Notes: generated from the sequence alone by a model not told the origin. DNA of 64,000 bases from Bacillota bacterium (GCA_023402075.1 JAEXCS010000011.1:1-64000); one strand, 5' to 3'. Counted from the stretch's first letter, positions 1-8,095 are shown. Made by a program: numbers and translations.

Positions 1-63
1 TTCCGGCGGCCGCACAGTTTTTTCACGCGCTTTGACAAGCTGCTGCTGCAAAGATTTGATTGA
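1..63 (+). CDS. C-terminal end of an upstream gene (partial)
   Basis: An open frame runs in from the left edge and stops at TGA 61-63. The visible 20 codons end in LLLQRFD and carry several basic and aromatic residues. Nothing can be said about function. It could equally be a chance open frame, because only 60 bases are visible. A sigma-A promoter for the next gene overlaps its stop codon. Confidence 0.3.
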   Translation, partial: FRRPHSFFTRFDKLLLQRFD

Positions 64-88
64 CAGGGAGCGAAGAGGAGGGTATGAT
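60..88 (+). promoter_or_regulatory. Sigma-A promoter of the padR-DUF2812 pair
   Basis: TTGACA at 60-65 and TATGAT at 83-88 are separated by exactly 17 bases. This predicts a start of transcription near 95, directly in front of the palindromic operators. A second, weaker match (TTGACA 32-37, TTTGAT 55-60) lies just upstream. Confidence 0.65.
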
Positions 89-96
89 GAAGAAAA

Positions 97-130
97 TATA
101 TCGCAACGCGATATATTGCGGCGCGATATA
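97..130 (+). promoter_or_regulatory. Double palindromic operator, probably for the PadR repressor
   Basis: Two overlapping copies of the pattern TATATCGC-N3-GCGATATA lie 15 bases apart. The first (97-115) is a perfect inverted repeat. The second (112-130) has one mismatch, TATATTGC in its left arm, and shares TATA with the first. They sit at the predicted transcript start and just before the padR ribosome-binding site, so a bound repressor would block the promoter. Binding by the adjacent PadR is inferred. Confidence 0.6.
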
Positions 131-146
131 AAGAGGGGGGAGCCTT

Positions 147-470
147 ATGCCAATCGGGGGACCGATGACGGAGGCCATGTATTATATATTGCTGGTGCTG
201 ACCGTGCCCAGCCACGGCTATCAGATTATGGCCTCGGTGCCAAAGGCCTCGCAGGGCCGGGTGCGGATGGGGCCGGGGACACTTTACGGCGTTTTGACCC
301 GGATGGATACGGAGCGGTATATCGAGATCGTGGAGGACGACGGACGGCGCAAGACATATGCCATTACCGAGACGGGCAGGGCGGCATTGCGGGCGGAGAC
401 GGAGCGGCTGCAAGCCATGCTGGATGACCAGGAGCGGTGGAGGGAGGATACAAAATGCCTGACGGAGTGA
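147..470 (+). CDS. PadR family transcriptional regulator
   Basis: 107 aa, the usual size of the short (subfamily 2) PadR repressors. It is a winged helix-turn-helix protein. Residues 8-30 form the first helices, with the family-typical HGYQIM. GTLYGVLTRM (about 44-53) is the recognition-helix region, followed by a wing ending KTYAITETGR. A basic and acidic C-terminal helix serves for dimerisation. The ATG follows a GGGGGGAG ribosome-binding site. The gene overlaps the DUF2812 gene by 16 bases, the classic pairing in which the PadR protein represses its own operon. The ligand is unknown. Confidence 0.9.
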   Translation: MPIGGPMTEAMYYILLVLTVPSHGYQIMASVPKASQGRVRMGPGTLYGVLTRMDTERYIEIVEDDGRRKTYAITETGRAALRAETERLQAMLDDQERWREDTKCLTE

Positions 471-1702
471 GCACGCGGGACGGGGAAGACGTCCGCAAGC
501 GGATGCGGAGCGATCTGTTTGACCTTGATCACAATGAGAGCTGGTTTTCCGATCTGGCGGAGCAGGGGTTGTTTCTCGACCGCTTTGAGGGGCGCTATGC
601 CTGGTTCAGGCGGGGGACGCCCAGAAAGCTCCGCTACCGCATGGACGTTTTGAGCCGGGAGCTGACGGAGGACGAGGTGCTGCTGTATGATTCCGCAGGG
701 TGGCATATTGCGGCCACGGCGACATGGGAGGGCTTTCGGAAGAATGTGTTCTACTATGTCTTCCAGACCGACGGGAACGCCGCCGTCCCGGAATTGCACA
801 CCGACCCCATGGAGCAGGCGGAGTCTTTGGAACGGCCATACCGAAGGCTGCGGCGGGATTTCTGGCTGGAGCTGGTGCTTATAGGGGTGGTGTATTGGTT
901 TTACTTCAGGGAGGAACAGCCTGAGCCGGTGTTCAGGCAGATGGTGGAGGGGGAACCCATCAGGGAGTACTGGCTATTTCTCTCCCTTTTAAACTTTTGG
1001 AGTATTTTGCAGGGATGGCTGAACGTCCGTCGGCTGCGCAGGCGGCTGGCGGGAGGAGAGACGCTGGATCATCGGGCGGACTATCGCAGCGTCCACCGGC
1101 GCTTCCGGATAATCGACATGCTGCGGTGGGTGCTGCTTGGCTGGATGCTGGCCGTGATGGCCGCACAGCTGATAGGGGCGACGTTCAGCCACACAGCTCC
1201 CTTGCCAGAGGGAGAGCCGGCTTTCCCGGCGGTGCGGCTGGAGGAGGTTTACGACGGGGCGCTGTCCAAGGAGGGCGTTTCGGGGGACAGCTCTCACAGA
1301 TGGACGGTTGCGGGGGCGATGATCGACAGGCTGTGGGAGGAAGGCCGTGAGGGAAAAACCAACGGGATTTTAAAGCTGTATACCGTTTGCATTCGCCTAC
1401 CCTTTGTCCGGACGGCGGAGCGGGCCTTTGCCGCGCTGACGGAGATGGATATATACTCGGGGTATCGGCTGGAGGGCATCGCGCCGGTGGAGACGGATCT
1501 GGTGGACGAGGCATGGGCGGCAGCGCCCAGCGAAGACAACCAGAATCAGTTTGTCCTGCTGGTGCGGGACGGGCGATATCTCGTGATGATGTTTTATCTG
1601 GACCGCACCGACGGGAATCTGGATGCGCCGGAAGCGGCGGCTTTTCGGGACCGGTACGTGGAACGGATGCTGCCCATGCTGGCGCAAAAGCTGGAGGACT
1701 GA
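455..1702 (+). CDS. DUF2812 domain membrane protein
   Basis: 415 aa. The start is the ATG at 455 behind GGAGGGAGG; an in-frame GTG at 437 lies before that site and is unlikely. The N-terminal ~120 residues match the DUF2812 pattern: a tryptophan and aromatic-rich start (ESWFSDLAEQGLFLDRF) followed by KLRYRMDVLSR. Hydrophobic segments follow at about 145-160, 182-200 and 230-255. The extracellular or soluble C-terminal half has no recognised domain. DUF2812 proteins are commonly coupled to PadR regulators and thought to act at the membrane, but no biochemical role is established. Co-transcribed with padR. Confidence 0.8.
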   Translation: MPDGVSTRDGEDVRKRMRSDLFDLDHNESWFSDLAEQGLFLDRFEGRYAWFRRGTPRKLRYRMDVLSRELTEDEVLLYDSAGWHIAATATWEGFRKNVFYYVFQTDGNAAVPELHTDPMEQAESLERPYRRLRRDFWLELVLIGVVYWFYFREEQPEPVFRQMVEGEPIREYWLFLSLLNFWSILQGWLNVRRLRRRLAGGETLDHRADYRSVHRRFRIIDMLRWVLLGWMLAVMAAQLIGATFSHTAPLPEGEPAFPAVRLEEVYDGALSKEGVSGDSSHRWTVAGAMIDRLWEEGREGKTNGILKLYTVCIRLPFVRTAERAFAALTEMDIYSGYRLEGIAPVETDLVDEAWAAAPSEDNQNQFVLLVRDGRYLVMMFYLDRTDGNLDAPEAAAFRDRYVERMLPMLAQKLED

Positions 1703-1745
1703 GGGCGGCACACGAAAATTTCATTTTGATTTGGAGGAAAGCGCC

Positions 1746-2162
1746 ATGCGGATTATGGCCATTGACTACGGAGACGCCCATACGGGCATTGCCATCTCCG
1801 ACCCCACCGGCTTTATGGCCGGGACTACCACCGTGATCAACGCCTACCGGCCCGAGCAGGTGGCGGAGGGCGTGAAAAAATTCGCGGAGGAATACGGTGT
1901 GGAAGAGCTGGTTTTGGGCTATCCCAAAAATATGGACGGGACGCTGGGACCGAGGGCGGAAAAGGCGGAGGCCATGGCGGAGCTGCTGCGGGAGACCGTG
2001 GGACTGCCTGTGGTGCTTTGGGACGAGCGGCGGACCACCATCGACGCACACCGGATTTTGCAGGGCAACGGGCAGAATGCAAAAAAGAGAAAGAAGACCG
2101 TGGACGCTGTGGCTGCTGCGCTGATTTTGGAGGGATATCTCACATTTAAGAAGAAACCGTGA
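1746..2162 (+). CDS. ruvX: Holliday junction resolvase-like RuvX (YqgF)
   Basis: 138 aa, the normal family length. It has an RNase H-like fold: an N-terminal strand with the catalytic aspartate in AIDYG, then HTGIAISD, the GYPKNMDG motif (about 59-66) with GPRA, and a third acidic site in WDERRTT (about 94-100). A lysine-rich C-terminal helix is present. Family members act in 16S rRNA 5-prime processing and possibly recombination. The ATG at 1746 follows GGAGG. The gene begins 43 bases after the DUF2812 gene and may be partly co-transcribed. Confidence 0.92.
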   Translation: MRIMAIDYGDAHTGIAISDPTGFMAGTTTVINAYRPEQVAEGVKKFAEEYGVEELVLGYPKNMDGTLGPRAEKAEAMAELLRETVGLPVVLWDERRTTIDAHRILQGNGQNAKKRKKTVDAVAAALILEGYLTFKKKP

Positions 2163-2202
2163 GAAAACAAAGAAAATCCTTCTAAAAAATTCGGAAAACA
2201 GG

Positions 2203-2231
2203 TTGACTAGGGGCATTATTTCTGCTAAAAT
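2203..2231 (+). promoter_or_regulatory. Promoter of the rpmG-secE-nusG-rplK-rplA operon
   Basis: TTGACT 2203-2208 and TAAAAT 2226-2231 have a 17-base spacer. The resulting leader of about 135 bases contains GC-rich inverted segments (around 2262-2290 and 2320-2350) ahead of the GGAGGTG ribosome-binding site of rpmG. Confidence 0.75.
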
Positions 2232-2374
2232 CAACCTTACCTGTGAAAAAGGGTTTATTTGTCGTGCGCGTTTTCGCTTTCGCGTGGGACAAAGGCCGCT
2301 TTGGAGGGCAGGGAGGCAGTCGGCTTCCCCGGCTCAAGCCGGACAAGAAGCCAATAATAAGGAGGTGCCGTTAA

Positions 2375-2524
2375 ATGCGCGTGAAAGTGACCATGAGATG
2401 CAACGAGTGCAAGCAGAGAAACTACAACACCATGAAGAACAAGAAGAACACCCCGGACAAGCTGGAAATGAACAAGTATTGCCCCTTCTGCAAGAAGCAC
2501 ACGCTCCACAGCGAGACGAAGTGA
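2375..2524 (+). CDS. rpmG: 50S ribosomal protein L33
   Basis: 49 aa. It starts MRVKVTMRCNECK and has a second CPFCKKH cluster, giving the four cysteines of the zinc-binding (C+) L33 form. It ends KKHTLHSETK like other L33 proteins. The ATG follows AAGGAGGTG. It sits directly before secE, its usual place in Firmicutes. The overlapping longer frame on the same strand is a shadow. Confidence 0.95.
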   Translation: MRVKVTMRCNECKQRNYNTMKNKKNTPDKLEMNKYCPFCKKHTLHSETK

Positions 2525-2555
2525 TTGACCGAATGACGAGAAAGGGCGTGTAAAC

Positions 2556-2765
2556 ATGGCGGAAGAAGCCAAGAAGAAGGACAGAACCCGCTGGTTTCGG
2601 GAAATGAAAAGCGAAATGAAAAAAATTGTGTGGACCGACCGCAAGACCGTGGTTAAAGACACGGGAACTGTGCTGCTGTGCTCCCTACTCATCGGTGCAT
2701 GCATCTGGATTGCCGACTATTTTCTCATTAACGGCATTCAGCTCATCATCACGTTTCTGAAGTAA
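2556..2765 (+). CDS. secE: Preprotein translocase subunit SecE
   Basis: 69 aa, the short single-membrane-span Gram-positive form. A charged amphipathic N-terminal helix contains the conserved WFREMKSEMKKIVWTD. One transmembrane helix follows at about 40-66. It stabilises SecY in the SecYEG channel. It lies between rpmG and nusG, the conserved arrangement. Confidence 0.95.
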   Translation: MAEEAKKKDRTRWFREMKSEMKKIVWTDRKTVVKDTGTVLLCSLLIGACIWIADYFLINGIQLIITFLK

Positions 2766-2775
2766 GGGGCGGGAG

Positions 2776-3303
2776 ATGACAGAGAGCGCGAAATGGTATG
2801 TAATCCATACCTATTCCGGCTATGAAAACGCGGTAAAGACCAGTATCGAGAAATTTGTGACCGGCCGCAACATGGAGGATATGGTTCTCAGAATCGAAAT
2901 TCCTCTGGAAACGGTCACGGAGATCACCGAGGGCGGCGCCTCCAAAGAGGTGGAGCGCAAGGTGTTTCCCGGCTATGTGCTGATCAAGATGGTTCTGACG
3001 GACGAAACCTGGCATCTGGTGCGGAATATCCGCGGCGTGACCGGGTTTGTCGGCGAGGCCAGCAACAGGCCCATTCCCCTGACGGAGGAAGAGGCCCTGT
3101 CCATGGGCATGGAGAAGCACGAAATCGAAGTGAAATACTCCGTGGGCAGCCATGTGAAAATCGTGGACGGCCCTCTGTCTACCTTTACCGGCGTGGTGGA
3201 GGAGATCGAGCCCGAGAAAAACCGCGTCAGCGTGATGGTTTCCATGTTCGGACGGGAAACTCCCGTGGAACTGGAGCTGGATCAGCTGGAGGTCGTGGAC
3301 TGA
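2776..3303 (+). CDS. nusG: Transcription termination/antitermination factor NusG
   Basis: 175 aa. The NGN domain (about 1-115) contains WYVIHTYSGYENAV and the signature VFPGYVLIKM. The C-terminal KOW domain (about 120-175) includes GSHVKIVDGPLSTFTG. It binds RNA polymerase near the clamp and modulates pausing and coupling with the ribosome. The 101-base gap to rplK holds a GC-rich hairpin-forming segment (3330-3350 region). Confidence 0.96.
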   Translation: MTESAKWYVIHTYSGYENAVKTSIEKFVTGRNMEDMVLRIEIPLETVTEITEGGASKEVERKVFPGYVLIKMVLTDETWHLVRNIRGVTGFVGEASNRPIPLTEEEALSMGMEKHEIEVKYSVGSHVKIVDGPLSTFTGVVEEIEPEKNRVSVMVSMFGRETPVELELDQLEVVD

Positions 3304-3404
3304 CAAAGCGGACAGGTTTCCGCTGCAAGTGGGAGGGACCGTTGCGTCCCGCCAAAGGGGGCCGGAAGGCCGCCACCACATTTTAAACAGGAGGTGCTAC
3401 TAAA

Positions 3405-3830
3405 GTGGCACAGAAAATTACAGGATACGTAAAACTTCAGATTCCCGCGGGCAAAGCGACACCCGCTCCCCCCGTGGGCCCGGCACTGGGCCAGCACGGC
3501 GTGAACATCGCCGCGTTTACCAAGGAGTTCAACGAGCGCACCAAGAACGACATGGGTATGATTATCCCCGTGGTCATCACGGTGTACGGCGATCGCTCCT
3601 TCTCCTTCATCACCAAGACTCCCCCCGCGGCGGTTCTTATCAAGAAGGAATGCAACATCGAGTCCGGCTCCGGCGTGCCCAACAAGACCAAGGTGGCCAC
3701 CATTACCAAGGCGTCCATCCAGAAGATCGCAGAGCTGAAAATGCGCGATCTCAACGCCTCCAGCCTGGAGAGCGCCATGAGCATGATCGCCGGCACTGCC
3801 CGTTCCATGGGCGTTGTGGTGGGCGACTGA
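3405..3830 (+). CDS. rplK: 50S ribosomal protein L11
   Basis: 141 aa with a GTG start behind AGGAGGTG. The conserved N-terminal stretch includes KLQIPAGKATPAPPVGPALG, and the C-terminal rRNA-binding domain carries KTPPAAVLIKK and a final AGTARSMG. It forms the GTPase-associated centre with L10 and L7/L12. Followed by rplA as in most bacteria. Confidence 0.97.
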   Translation: MAQKITGYVKLQIPAGKATPAPPVGPALGQHGVNIAAFTKEFNERTKNDMGMIIPVVITVYGDRSFSFITKTPPAAVLIKKECNIESGSGVPNKTKVATITKASIQKIAELKMRDLNASSLESAMSMIAGTARSMGVVVGD

Positions 3831-3918
3831 GCCGCTACCCGTCCCCGTTTGCGCGGCGCAAGCGCCGCATACAGTGGGAGGATGAATTCCGAAGAACCAC
3901 TATGAGGAGGAAATAACA

Positions 3919-4611
3919 TTGTTTAGAGGCAAGAAATATACCGACAGCGCAAAGCTGATCGATAAGGGAACCTTTTATGAGACGGCGGAGGGCATGGGCC
4001 TGGTGTGCAAGTGCGCCGTCGCCAAGTTTGACGAAACCGTCGAGCTGCACGTGAAGCTGGGCGTGGACTCCCGGCACGCTGACCAGCAGGTCCGCGGCGC
4101 CATCGTTCTGCCCCACGGCACCGGAAAGACTGTCCGCGTGCTGGTTTTCGCGAAGGACGACAAGGCTGTGGCCGCCAGAGAAGCCGGCGCCGACTATGTG
4201 GGCGACATGGATCTGGTGGAGAAGATTCAGAAGGAAAACTGGTTTGACTTTGACGTGGTCGTCGCCAGCCCCGACATGATGGGTCTGGTGGGTCGTCTGG
4301 GTAAAGTGCTGGGCCCCAAGGGCCTGATGCCCTCTCCCAAGGCGGGCACCGTCACTCCCGACGTGGCCAAGGCTGTGAAGGAAGTCAAGGCCGGTAAGAT
4401 CGAGTACCGTCTGGACAAGACCAACATCATTCACTGCCCCATCGGAAAGGCCTCTTTTGGTCCCGAGAAGCTGGCAGAGAACTACAACGCACTTATGGGC
4501 GCCATTGTCAAGGCGAAGCCCGCCGCCGCCAAGGGCCAGTATATCCGCAGCTGCGTGGTGGCTTCCACCATGGGCCCCGGCGTGAAGATGAACGCCGCCA
4601 AGCTGGTCTGA
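3919..4611 (+). CDS. rplA: 50S ribosomal protein L1
   Basis: 230 aa starting with TTG (FRGKKYTDSAKLIDKG) behind AGGAGG. It has the L1 signature region GKVLGPKGLMPSPKAGTV near residue 130 and a normal C-terminus. It forms the mobile L1 stalk and usually represses its own mRNA. The rplK-rplA gap holds a perfect GCGGCGC/GCGCCGC hairpin (about 3855-3870), a candidate site for such feedback. Confidence 0.97.
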   Translation: MFRGKKYTDSAKLIDKGTFYETAEGMGLVCKCAVAKFDETVELHVKLGVDSRHADQQVRGAIVLPHGTGKTVRVLVFAKDDKAVAAREAGADYVGDMDLVEKIQKENWFDFDVVVASPDMMGLVGRLGKVLGPKGLMPSPKAGTVTPDVAKAVKEVKAGKIEYRLDKTNIIHCPIGKASFGPEKLAENYNALMGAIVKAKPAAAKGQYIRSCVVASTMGPGVKMNAAKLV

Positions 4612-4646
4612 GGAAAAAAACCGATATCCAACCTGAAATTTGCCGC

Positions 4647-4674
4647 TTGACAAATTCCGACGGTTTGATATAAT
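4647..4674 (+). promoter_or_regulatory. Promoter of the rplJ-rplL operon
   Basis: A consensus TTGACA (4647-4652) and TATAAT (4669-4674) with a 16-base spacer lie just after rplA. A transcript start near 4681 gives a leader of about 200 bases. Confidence 0.85.
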
Positions 4675-4680
4675 ACAACG

Positions 4681-4879
4681 TGCGTTCCAAAGACAGCAGG
4701 TGGGAGGTAACTCCGGAAACCCTGCCGAGGACGGCTTTTTGATGAAGCTATTCCGTCCTTGTGTCTTTTGGCACAGGGACGGTTTCCTTTTTAGAACGCA
4801 CCCCCCGGAATTTTTCTGCCTGACGGCTTGTGCCCAAGAGCAGAGACATTCCGTAAAAATCTCTGGAGGTGAAACAAGA
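4681..4879 (+). promoter_or_regulatory. Ribosomal protein L10 leader (autoregulatory RNA)
   Basis: It carries the hallmark L10-leader segments GACAGCAGGTG (about 4692-4702) and CCTGCCGAGG (about 4723-4732), which pair to form the L10(L12)4-binding element. An intrinsic terminator with an 11-bp stem (4753-4763 with 4772-4782) and a T tract to 4792 follows. Excess L10 complex is expected to favour termination before rplJ. The terminator lies about 90 bases before the gene. Confidence 0.88.
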
Positions 4880-5443
4880 ATGCCTAACGCAAAAGTCCTG
4901 AGTGCAAAGCAAGCGATTGTGGCGGAGCTGACCGAAAAGGTTCAGAAGGCCACCGCAGGCGTCCTGGTGGACTACAAGGGTATCACCGTTGAGGAGGACA
5001 CTGTCCTTCGCCGCGAGTGCCGCGAGAATGGCGTGGATTATTCCGTTGTGAAGAACACCATGCTGCGCTTCGCGTTCAACAACGTCGGCTACGGTGAGCT
5101 GGACGGTCTGCTGAACGGAACCACTTCTCTGGCTCTGTCCGACGATGTGGTTGCTCCCGCGCGCATCATGAGCAACTGCGCCAAGAAGATGGAGGGCAAG
5201 TTCGAGATCAAGGGCGGCTTTATGGACGGCAAGGTGGTGGATATCGCCACCATCCAGTCTCTGGCTGCAATTCCCGCTCTGCCCATCCTGCAGGCGCAGG
5301 TTCTGGGCACCATGCTGGCCCCCATCACGGGTCTGGCCGTGGTCCTCAAGCAGATCGCGGAGAAGGGCGGCGAAGCCGCTCCCGCCGCCGAAGCTGCTGT
5401 CGAGGCTCCCGCTGCGGAGGAATCCGCTCCCGCCGCTGAATAA
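4880..5443 (+). CDS. rplJ: 50S ribosomal protein L10
   Basis: 187 aa. The ATG at 4880 follows GGAGGTG; the longer open frame upstream overlaps the leader RNA. The N-terminal globular domain (LSAKQAIVAELTEKV, then VDYKGITV) binds 23S rRNA. The C-terminal helix that carries L7/L12 dimers ends in an unusually Ala/Glu/Pro-rich tail of about 25 residues. It is the base of the L7/L12 stalk. Confidence 0.96.
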   Translation: MPNAKVLSAKQAIVAELTEKVQKATAGVLVDYKGITVEEDTVLRRECRENGVDYSVVKNTMLRFAFNNVGYGELDGLLNGTTSLALSDDVVAPARIMSNCAKKMEGKFEIKGGFMDGKVVDIATIQSLAAIPALPILQAQVLGTMLAPITGLAVVLKQIAEKGGEAAPAAEAAVEAPAAEESAPAAE

Positions 5444-5489
5444 GCGGACACCCAAATTTAAACCAACTTTTATTTAGGAGGCTACTACT

Positions 5490-5858
5490 ATGTCTGAGAA
5501 AGTTACCGCTATGATCGAAGAGATCAAGGGTCTGACCGTTCTGGAGCTGAGCGAGCTGGTGCACGCTCTGGAGGAGACGTTCGGCGTTTCCGCCGCCGCT
5601 GCTGCCGCTCCTGCCGCTGCTGCTGCTCCCGCCGCTGAGGAGAAGACCGCTTTCGACGTGGTTCTGACCGGCTTTGACGCCGCTGCCAAGATCAAGGTCA
5701 TCAAGGCTGTCCGCGAGATCACCGATCAGGGTCTGGCTGAGGCCAAGGCAACCGTCGAGGGCGCTCCCGCCACTCTGAAGGAAGGCCTGTCCAAGGACGA
5801 CGCCGAGGCCATGAAGGCAAAGCTGGAGGAAGCCGGCGCGAAGGTCGAGCTGAAGTAA
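5490..5858 (+). CDS. rplL: 50S ribosomal protein L7/L12
   Basis: 122 aa. It has an N-terminal dimerisation domain, an alanine/proline-rich hinge (about 33-52), and a C-terminal factor-binding domain with KTAFDVVLTGFDAAAKIKVIK and GLAEAKATVEGAP. It recruits translation GTPases. A strong terminator follows. Confidence 0.97.
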   Translation: MSEKVTAMIEEIKGLTVLELSELVHALEETFGVSAAAAAAPAAAAAPAAEEKTAFDVVLTGFDAAAKIKVIKAVREITDQGLAEAKATVEGAPATLKEGLSKDDAEAMKAKLEEAGAKVELK

Positions 5859-5880
5859 GCTTTTTCCATATGCAACTGAA

Positions 5881-5917
5881 AGCAGCCGTACAGATAATTC
5901 TGTACGGCTGCTTTTTT
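5881..5917 (+). terminator. Terminator after rplL
   Basis: A 13-bp stem AGCAGCCGTACAG / CTGTACGGCTGCT (5881-5893 with 5900-5912), a 6-base loop and a run of T to 5917. It separates the ribosomal operon from the convergent VOC gene. Confidence 0.9.
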
Positions 5918-5961
5918 AGGAAAAAAGTAATAAGCGATTCGTAAAAAATTGCTAAATCACC

Positions 5962-6387
5962 TTATAGCAGAGCAAAATCCGGGCTTTCCATCACCGCTTT
6001 CAGTTGGCATAGGCAAAACGGATGCCCGCCGGGGTCCAGCAGTACCCGCCAGTGGTCGGAAAACTGCGCTGCTGCAACAGTGGCTCCGCAGCGAACTGCG
6101 TGCGCCACGGCCTCCTCCAAGTCGTTGACGGCAAAGTCAAGATGCGCCATTTGGTGCTGGGCCTCGGGCTGATCCGGCCAAACAGGCGGCGTATAAAGGG
6201 GGTTCTTCTGAAATGTGATGCCGGGATACGCGCCCTGCTGCGTGCCGGGAGCGCCAAGGCAGGCGTATTCCTCATCGTAAAAAGGAATAGTCCACCCCAG
6301 CAGTTTCGCGTAGAAGTTTGCCAGCGCATAGGGGTCCGTGCAATCGATGGTAAACGAATACAGCTTGATTTTCAGACTGGATTCCAT
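5962..6387 (-). CDS. VOC (glyoxalase/bleomycin-resistance) family protein
   Basis: 141 aa. It shows two beta-alpha-beta-beta-beta modules typical of the vicinal oxygen chelate fold. The first module is KLYSFTIDCTDPYALANFYAKLLGW. The second contains HQMAHLDFAVNDLEEAV and ends LLDPGGHPFCLCQ. Histidines and the acidic residue near those motifs could bind a metal. The substrate is unknown; many relatives are dioxygenases, isomerases or resistance proteins. Confidence 0.75.
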   Translation of the reverse strand: MESSLKIKLYSFTIDCTDPYALANFYAKLLGWTIPFYDEEYACLGAPGTQQGAYPGITFQKNPLYTPPVWPDQPEAQHQMAHLDFAVNDLEEAVAHAVRCGATVAAAQFSDHWRVLLDPGGHPFCLCQLKAVMESPDFALL

Positions 6388-6467
6388 GGCATCCGGCCTC
6401 CTGTCGTGTAGTATTTGTCATGCAAATTTTTGGCCAATGAGAAAACGCGCTGATTTATATGGGCTTT

Positions 6468-6626
6468 TTAGGAACTTCTTTTGCGTGATTTAAAAAGAGC
6501 CGTCCAGCCGATGATGACCGCAAGGAGCGCGGGGATTTCATAAATGGCGTTGGTCATATCGTGCTTGCCCAACCAGAAAATAATGAGAAGGAGAAAAATA
6601 TTTACATATCCGCTGATAAAATGCAT
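6468..6626 (-). CDS. Small membrane protein, 52 aa
   Basis: ATG at 6626 (minus strand) follows a perfect AGGAGG five bases upstream, and 52 codons end at TAA. The start MHFISGYVNIFLLLIIFWLG predicts one membrane helix. A second hydrophobic stretch (IPALLAVIIGWTALF, about 31-45) predicts another, and the tail is KSRKRSS. This topology resembles small uncharacterised membrane peptides; no family was recognised. It lies between the aminotransferase and VOC genes on the same strand. Confidence 0.7.
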   Translation of the reverse strand: MHFISGYVNIFLLLIIFWLGKHDMTNAIYEIPALLAVIIGWTALFKSRKRSS

Positions 6627-6739
6627 GAGTACCTCCTATTCTCTTTAACCTGAAAGTCTGTACAGGCCAAAAGGAAAGTGTTCTCTGTTTTTTTACCTTT
6701 TTAAGAAAAACGCACATGCGCGGAAAAAGGCGACAGGGT

Positions 6740-7924
6740 TCAGCGGTAAGATTCCATCAGCTCCTTAAACAGGGGGAGGCTGCGCTGAATGGTGTCATAA
6801 GACACGCAGGTGCACAGGCGGAAATACTCCGGACAGCCAAAGTCGTCGCCGGGAACTACCAGAACGTTTTTCGCCTTAGCCCGGTCGGAAAACGCCTTGG
6901 AGCTGCCGCCGGGGGCCTTGACAAACATGTAAAACGCGCCGTTGGCCTTGGGGCAGTCGTAGCCGAAGGAGGTAAGCGCGTCGTAGAGGGCGCGGCGATT
7001 TTTGTCGTAGGCGGCAAGGTCCGGCCGCTCTGCCGCGCAGCGGGCCACAACGCGCTGCTGCAAGGAAGGGGGGCAGACATGGCCCATCACCCGGGCAGCA
7101 CCCGCCACCGCTGCGAAAAGCAAATCGCTGTCTGCCGCGCTGTCGGGCACGCAGACATAACCAATGCGCTCGCCGGGGAGGGAAAGGGATTTGGAATAGG
7201 AATAGCACACCACGGTATCGGGGTAAATATTGGGCACCCAGCTTACCTCGGCCCCGTCGTATACCAACTCCCGATAGGGTTCGTCGGCAATGATATAGAT
7301 GGGGTGGCCCACCTGACGACTCTTTTCTGTCAGCAGAGCCGCCAGCTTTTCAAGGGTTTCTTTCGTATAGACAATGCCAGAGGGGTTGTTGGGAGAATTG
7401 ATTAAAACCGCCTGCGTATGTTCGTTGATAAGGTCTGCCATGTCATCCAGACGGATTTGAAAACGCTCTGTGTCAGGCGGCGTTACCACAAATTTTGCCC
7501 CGCTGCTCTCTACAAAGGGCCGGTATTCGGCAAAGAAGGGAGCCACACCCACGATTTCCGCTCCCTCCACAGCCAGCGCGCGAACCACGGCGATGAGCGC
7601 TGGGGCAGCACCGCAGGTAAAAAACAAATTTTCCGGACGCAGATGCCCGTCAAACCGGGCGTTTAAATCGTCTGCCACGGCTTTGCGTACATCGGGATAC
7701 CCTGCGGCAGAAGTGTAGCCGTGAACGTCCAGACTGTCCTCTGTGCGAACGATGTCCACAAAGGCTTCGTTGACCGCTGGCGGGGAAGGAATGGAGGGGT
7801 TGCCGATGGAAAAGTCAAAGACATTGTCCCGGCCCACGACGGCGGCCTGCCTCATGCCGTATTCAAACAGCTCCCGGATGCAGGAGCGAGATTGGCCAAG
7901 ATGCAGCATTTTCTGAGAAATCAT
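6740..7924 (-). CDS. Pyridoxal-phosphate aminotransferase, class I/II
   Basis: 394 aa from the ATG at 7924 (MISQKMLHLGQ), which sits behind GGGAAGGA. It has the fold-type I landmarks: IGNPSIPSPP near the start, SPNNPSG (cofactor pocket), YIIADEPYREL with the PLP-ring aspartate, YSYSKSLSLPGERIGY carrying the Schiff-base lysine, and a C-terminal arginine in EYFRLC for substrate carboxylate. The substrate is not obvious. The leader contains a 9-bp GCCGCCGCA/TGCGGCGGC hairpin (7939-7960 region) just before the ribosome-binding site. Confidence 0.88.
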   Translation of the reverse strand: MISQKMLHLGQSRSCIRELFEYGMRQAAVVGRDNVFDFSIGNPSIPSPPAVNEAFVDIVRTEDSLDVHGYTSAAGYPDVRKAVADDLNARFDGHLRPENLFFTCGAAPALIAVVRALAVEGAEIVGVAPFFAEYRPFVESSGAKFVVTPPDTERFQIRLDDMADLINEHTQAVLINSPNNPSGIVYTKETLEKLAALLTEKSRQVGHPIYIIADEPYRELVYDGAEVSWVPNIYPDTVVCYSYSKSLSLPGERIGYVCVPDSAADSDLLFAAVAGAARVMGHVCPPSLQQRVVARCAAERPDLAAYDKNRRALYDALTSFGYDCPKANGAFYMFVKAPGGSSKAFSDRAKAKNVLVVPGDDFGCPEYFRLCTCVSYDTIQRSLPLFKELMESYR

Positions 7925-8052
7925 ACAGTAAATTCCTTCCCGCCGCCGCACTTGCGGCGGCCCTTATATACGTGCGGTACAAACTATGATTTGCTTATCA
8001 TAACACGTTTTAAAGAAGAAGGGAACGGGTTTTTACAGTCCGTATACAGATA

Positions 8053-8095
8053 AGCCGGAGGGAACGCTTTGCGTTCCCTCCGGCTGCTGCTTTTT
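8053..8095 (-). terminator. Hairpin terminator after the chemoreceptor gene
   Basis: A 15-bp perfect stem (8053-8067 with 8071-8085) around a 3-base loop lies 28 bases beyond the chemoreceptor stop. On the minus strand the following U run is poor. On the plus strand a T run occurs at 8091-8095, so direction is uncertain; it may serve either strand. Confidence 0.6.

Noticed and set aside
1185..2234. Long minus-strand open frame over the DUF2812 and ruvX genes
   Set aside because: Composition is proline/serine/arginine-rich, as expected for the reverse strand of GC-rich genes; it has no domain and covers two well-supported genes.
5580..5640. Short tandem GCTGCC repeats
   Set aside because: They encode the alanine-rich hinge of L7/L12, a normal feature.
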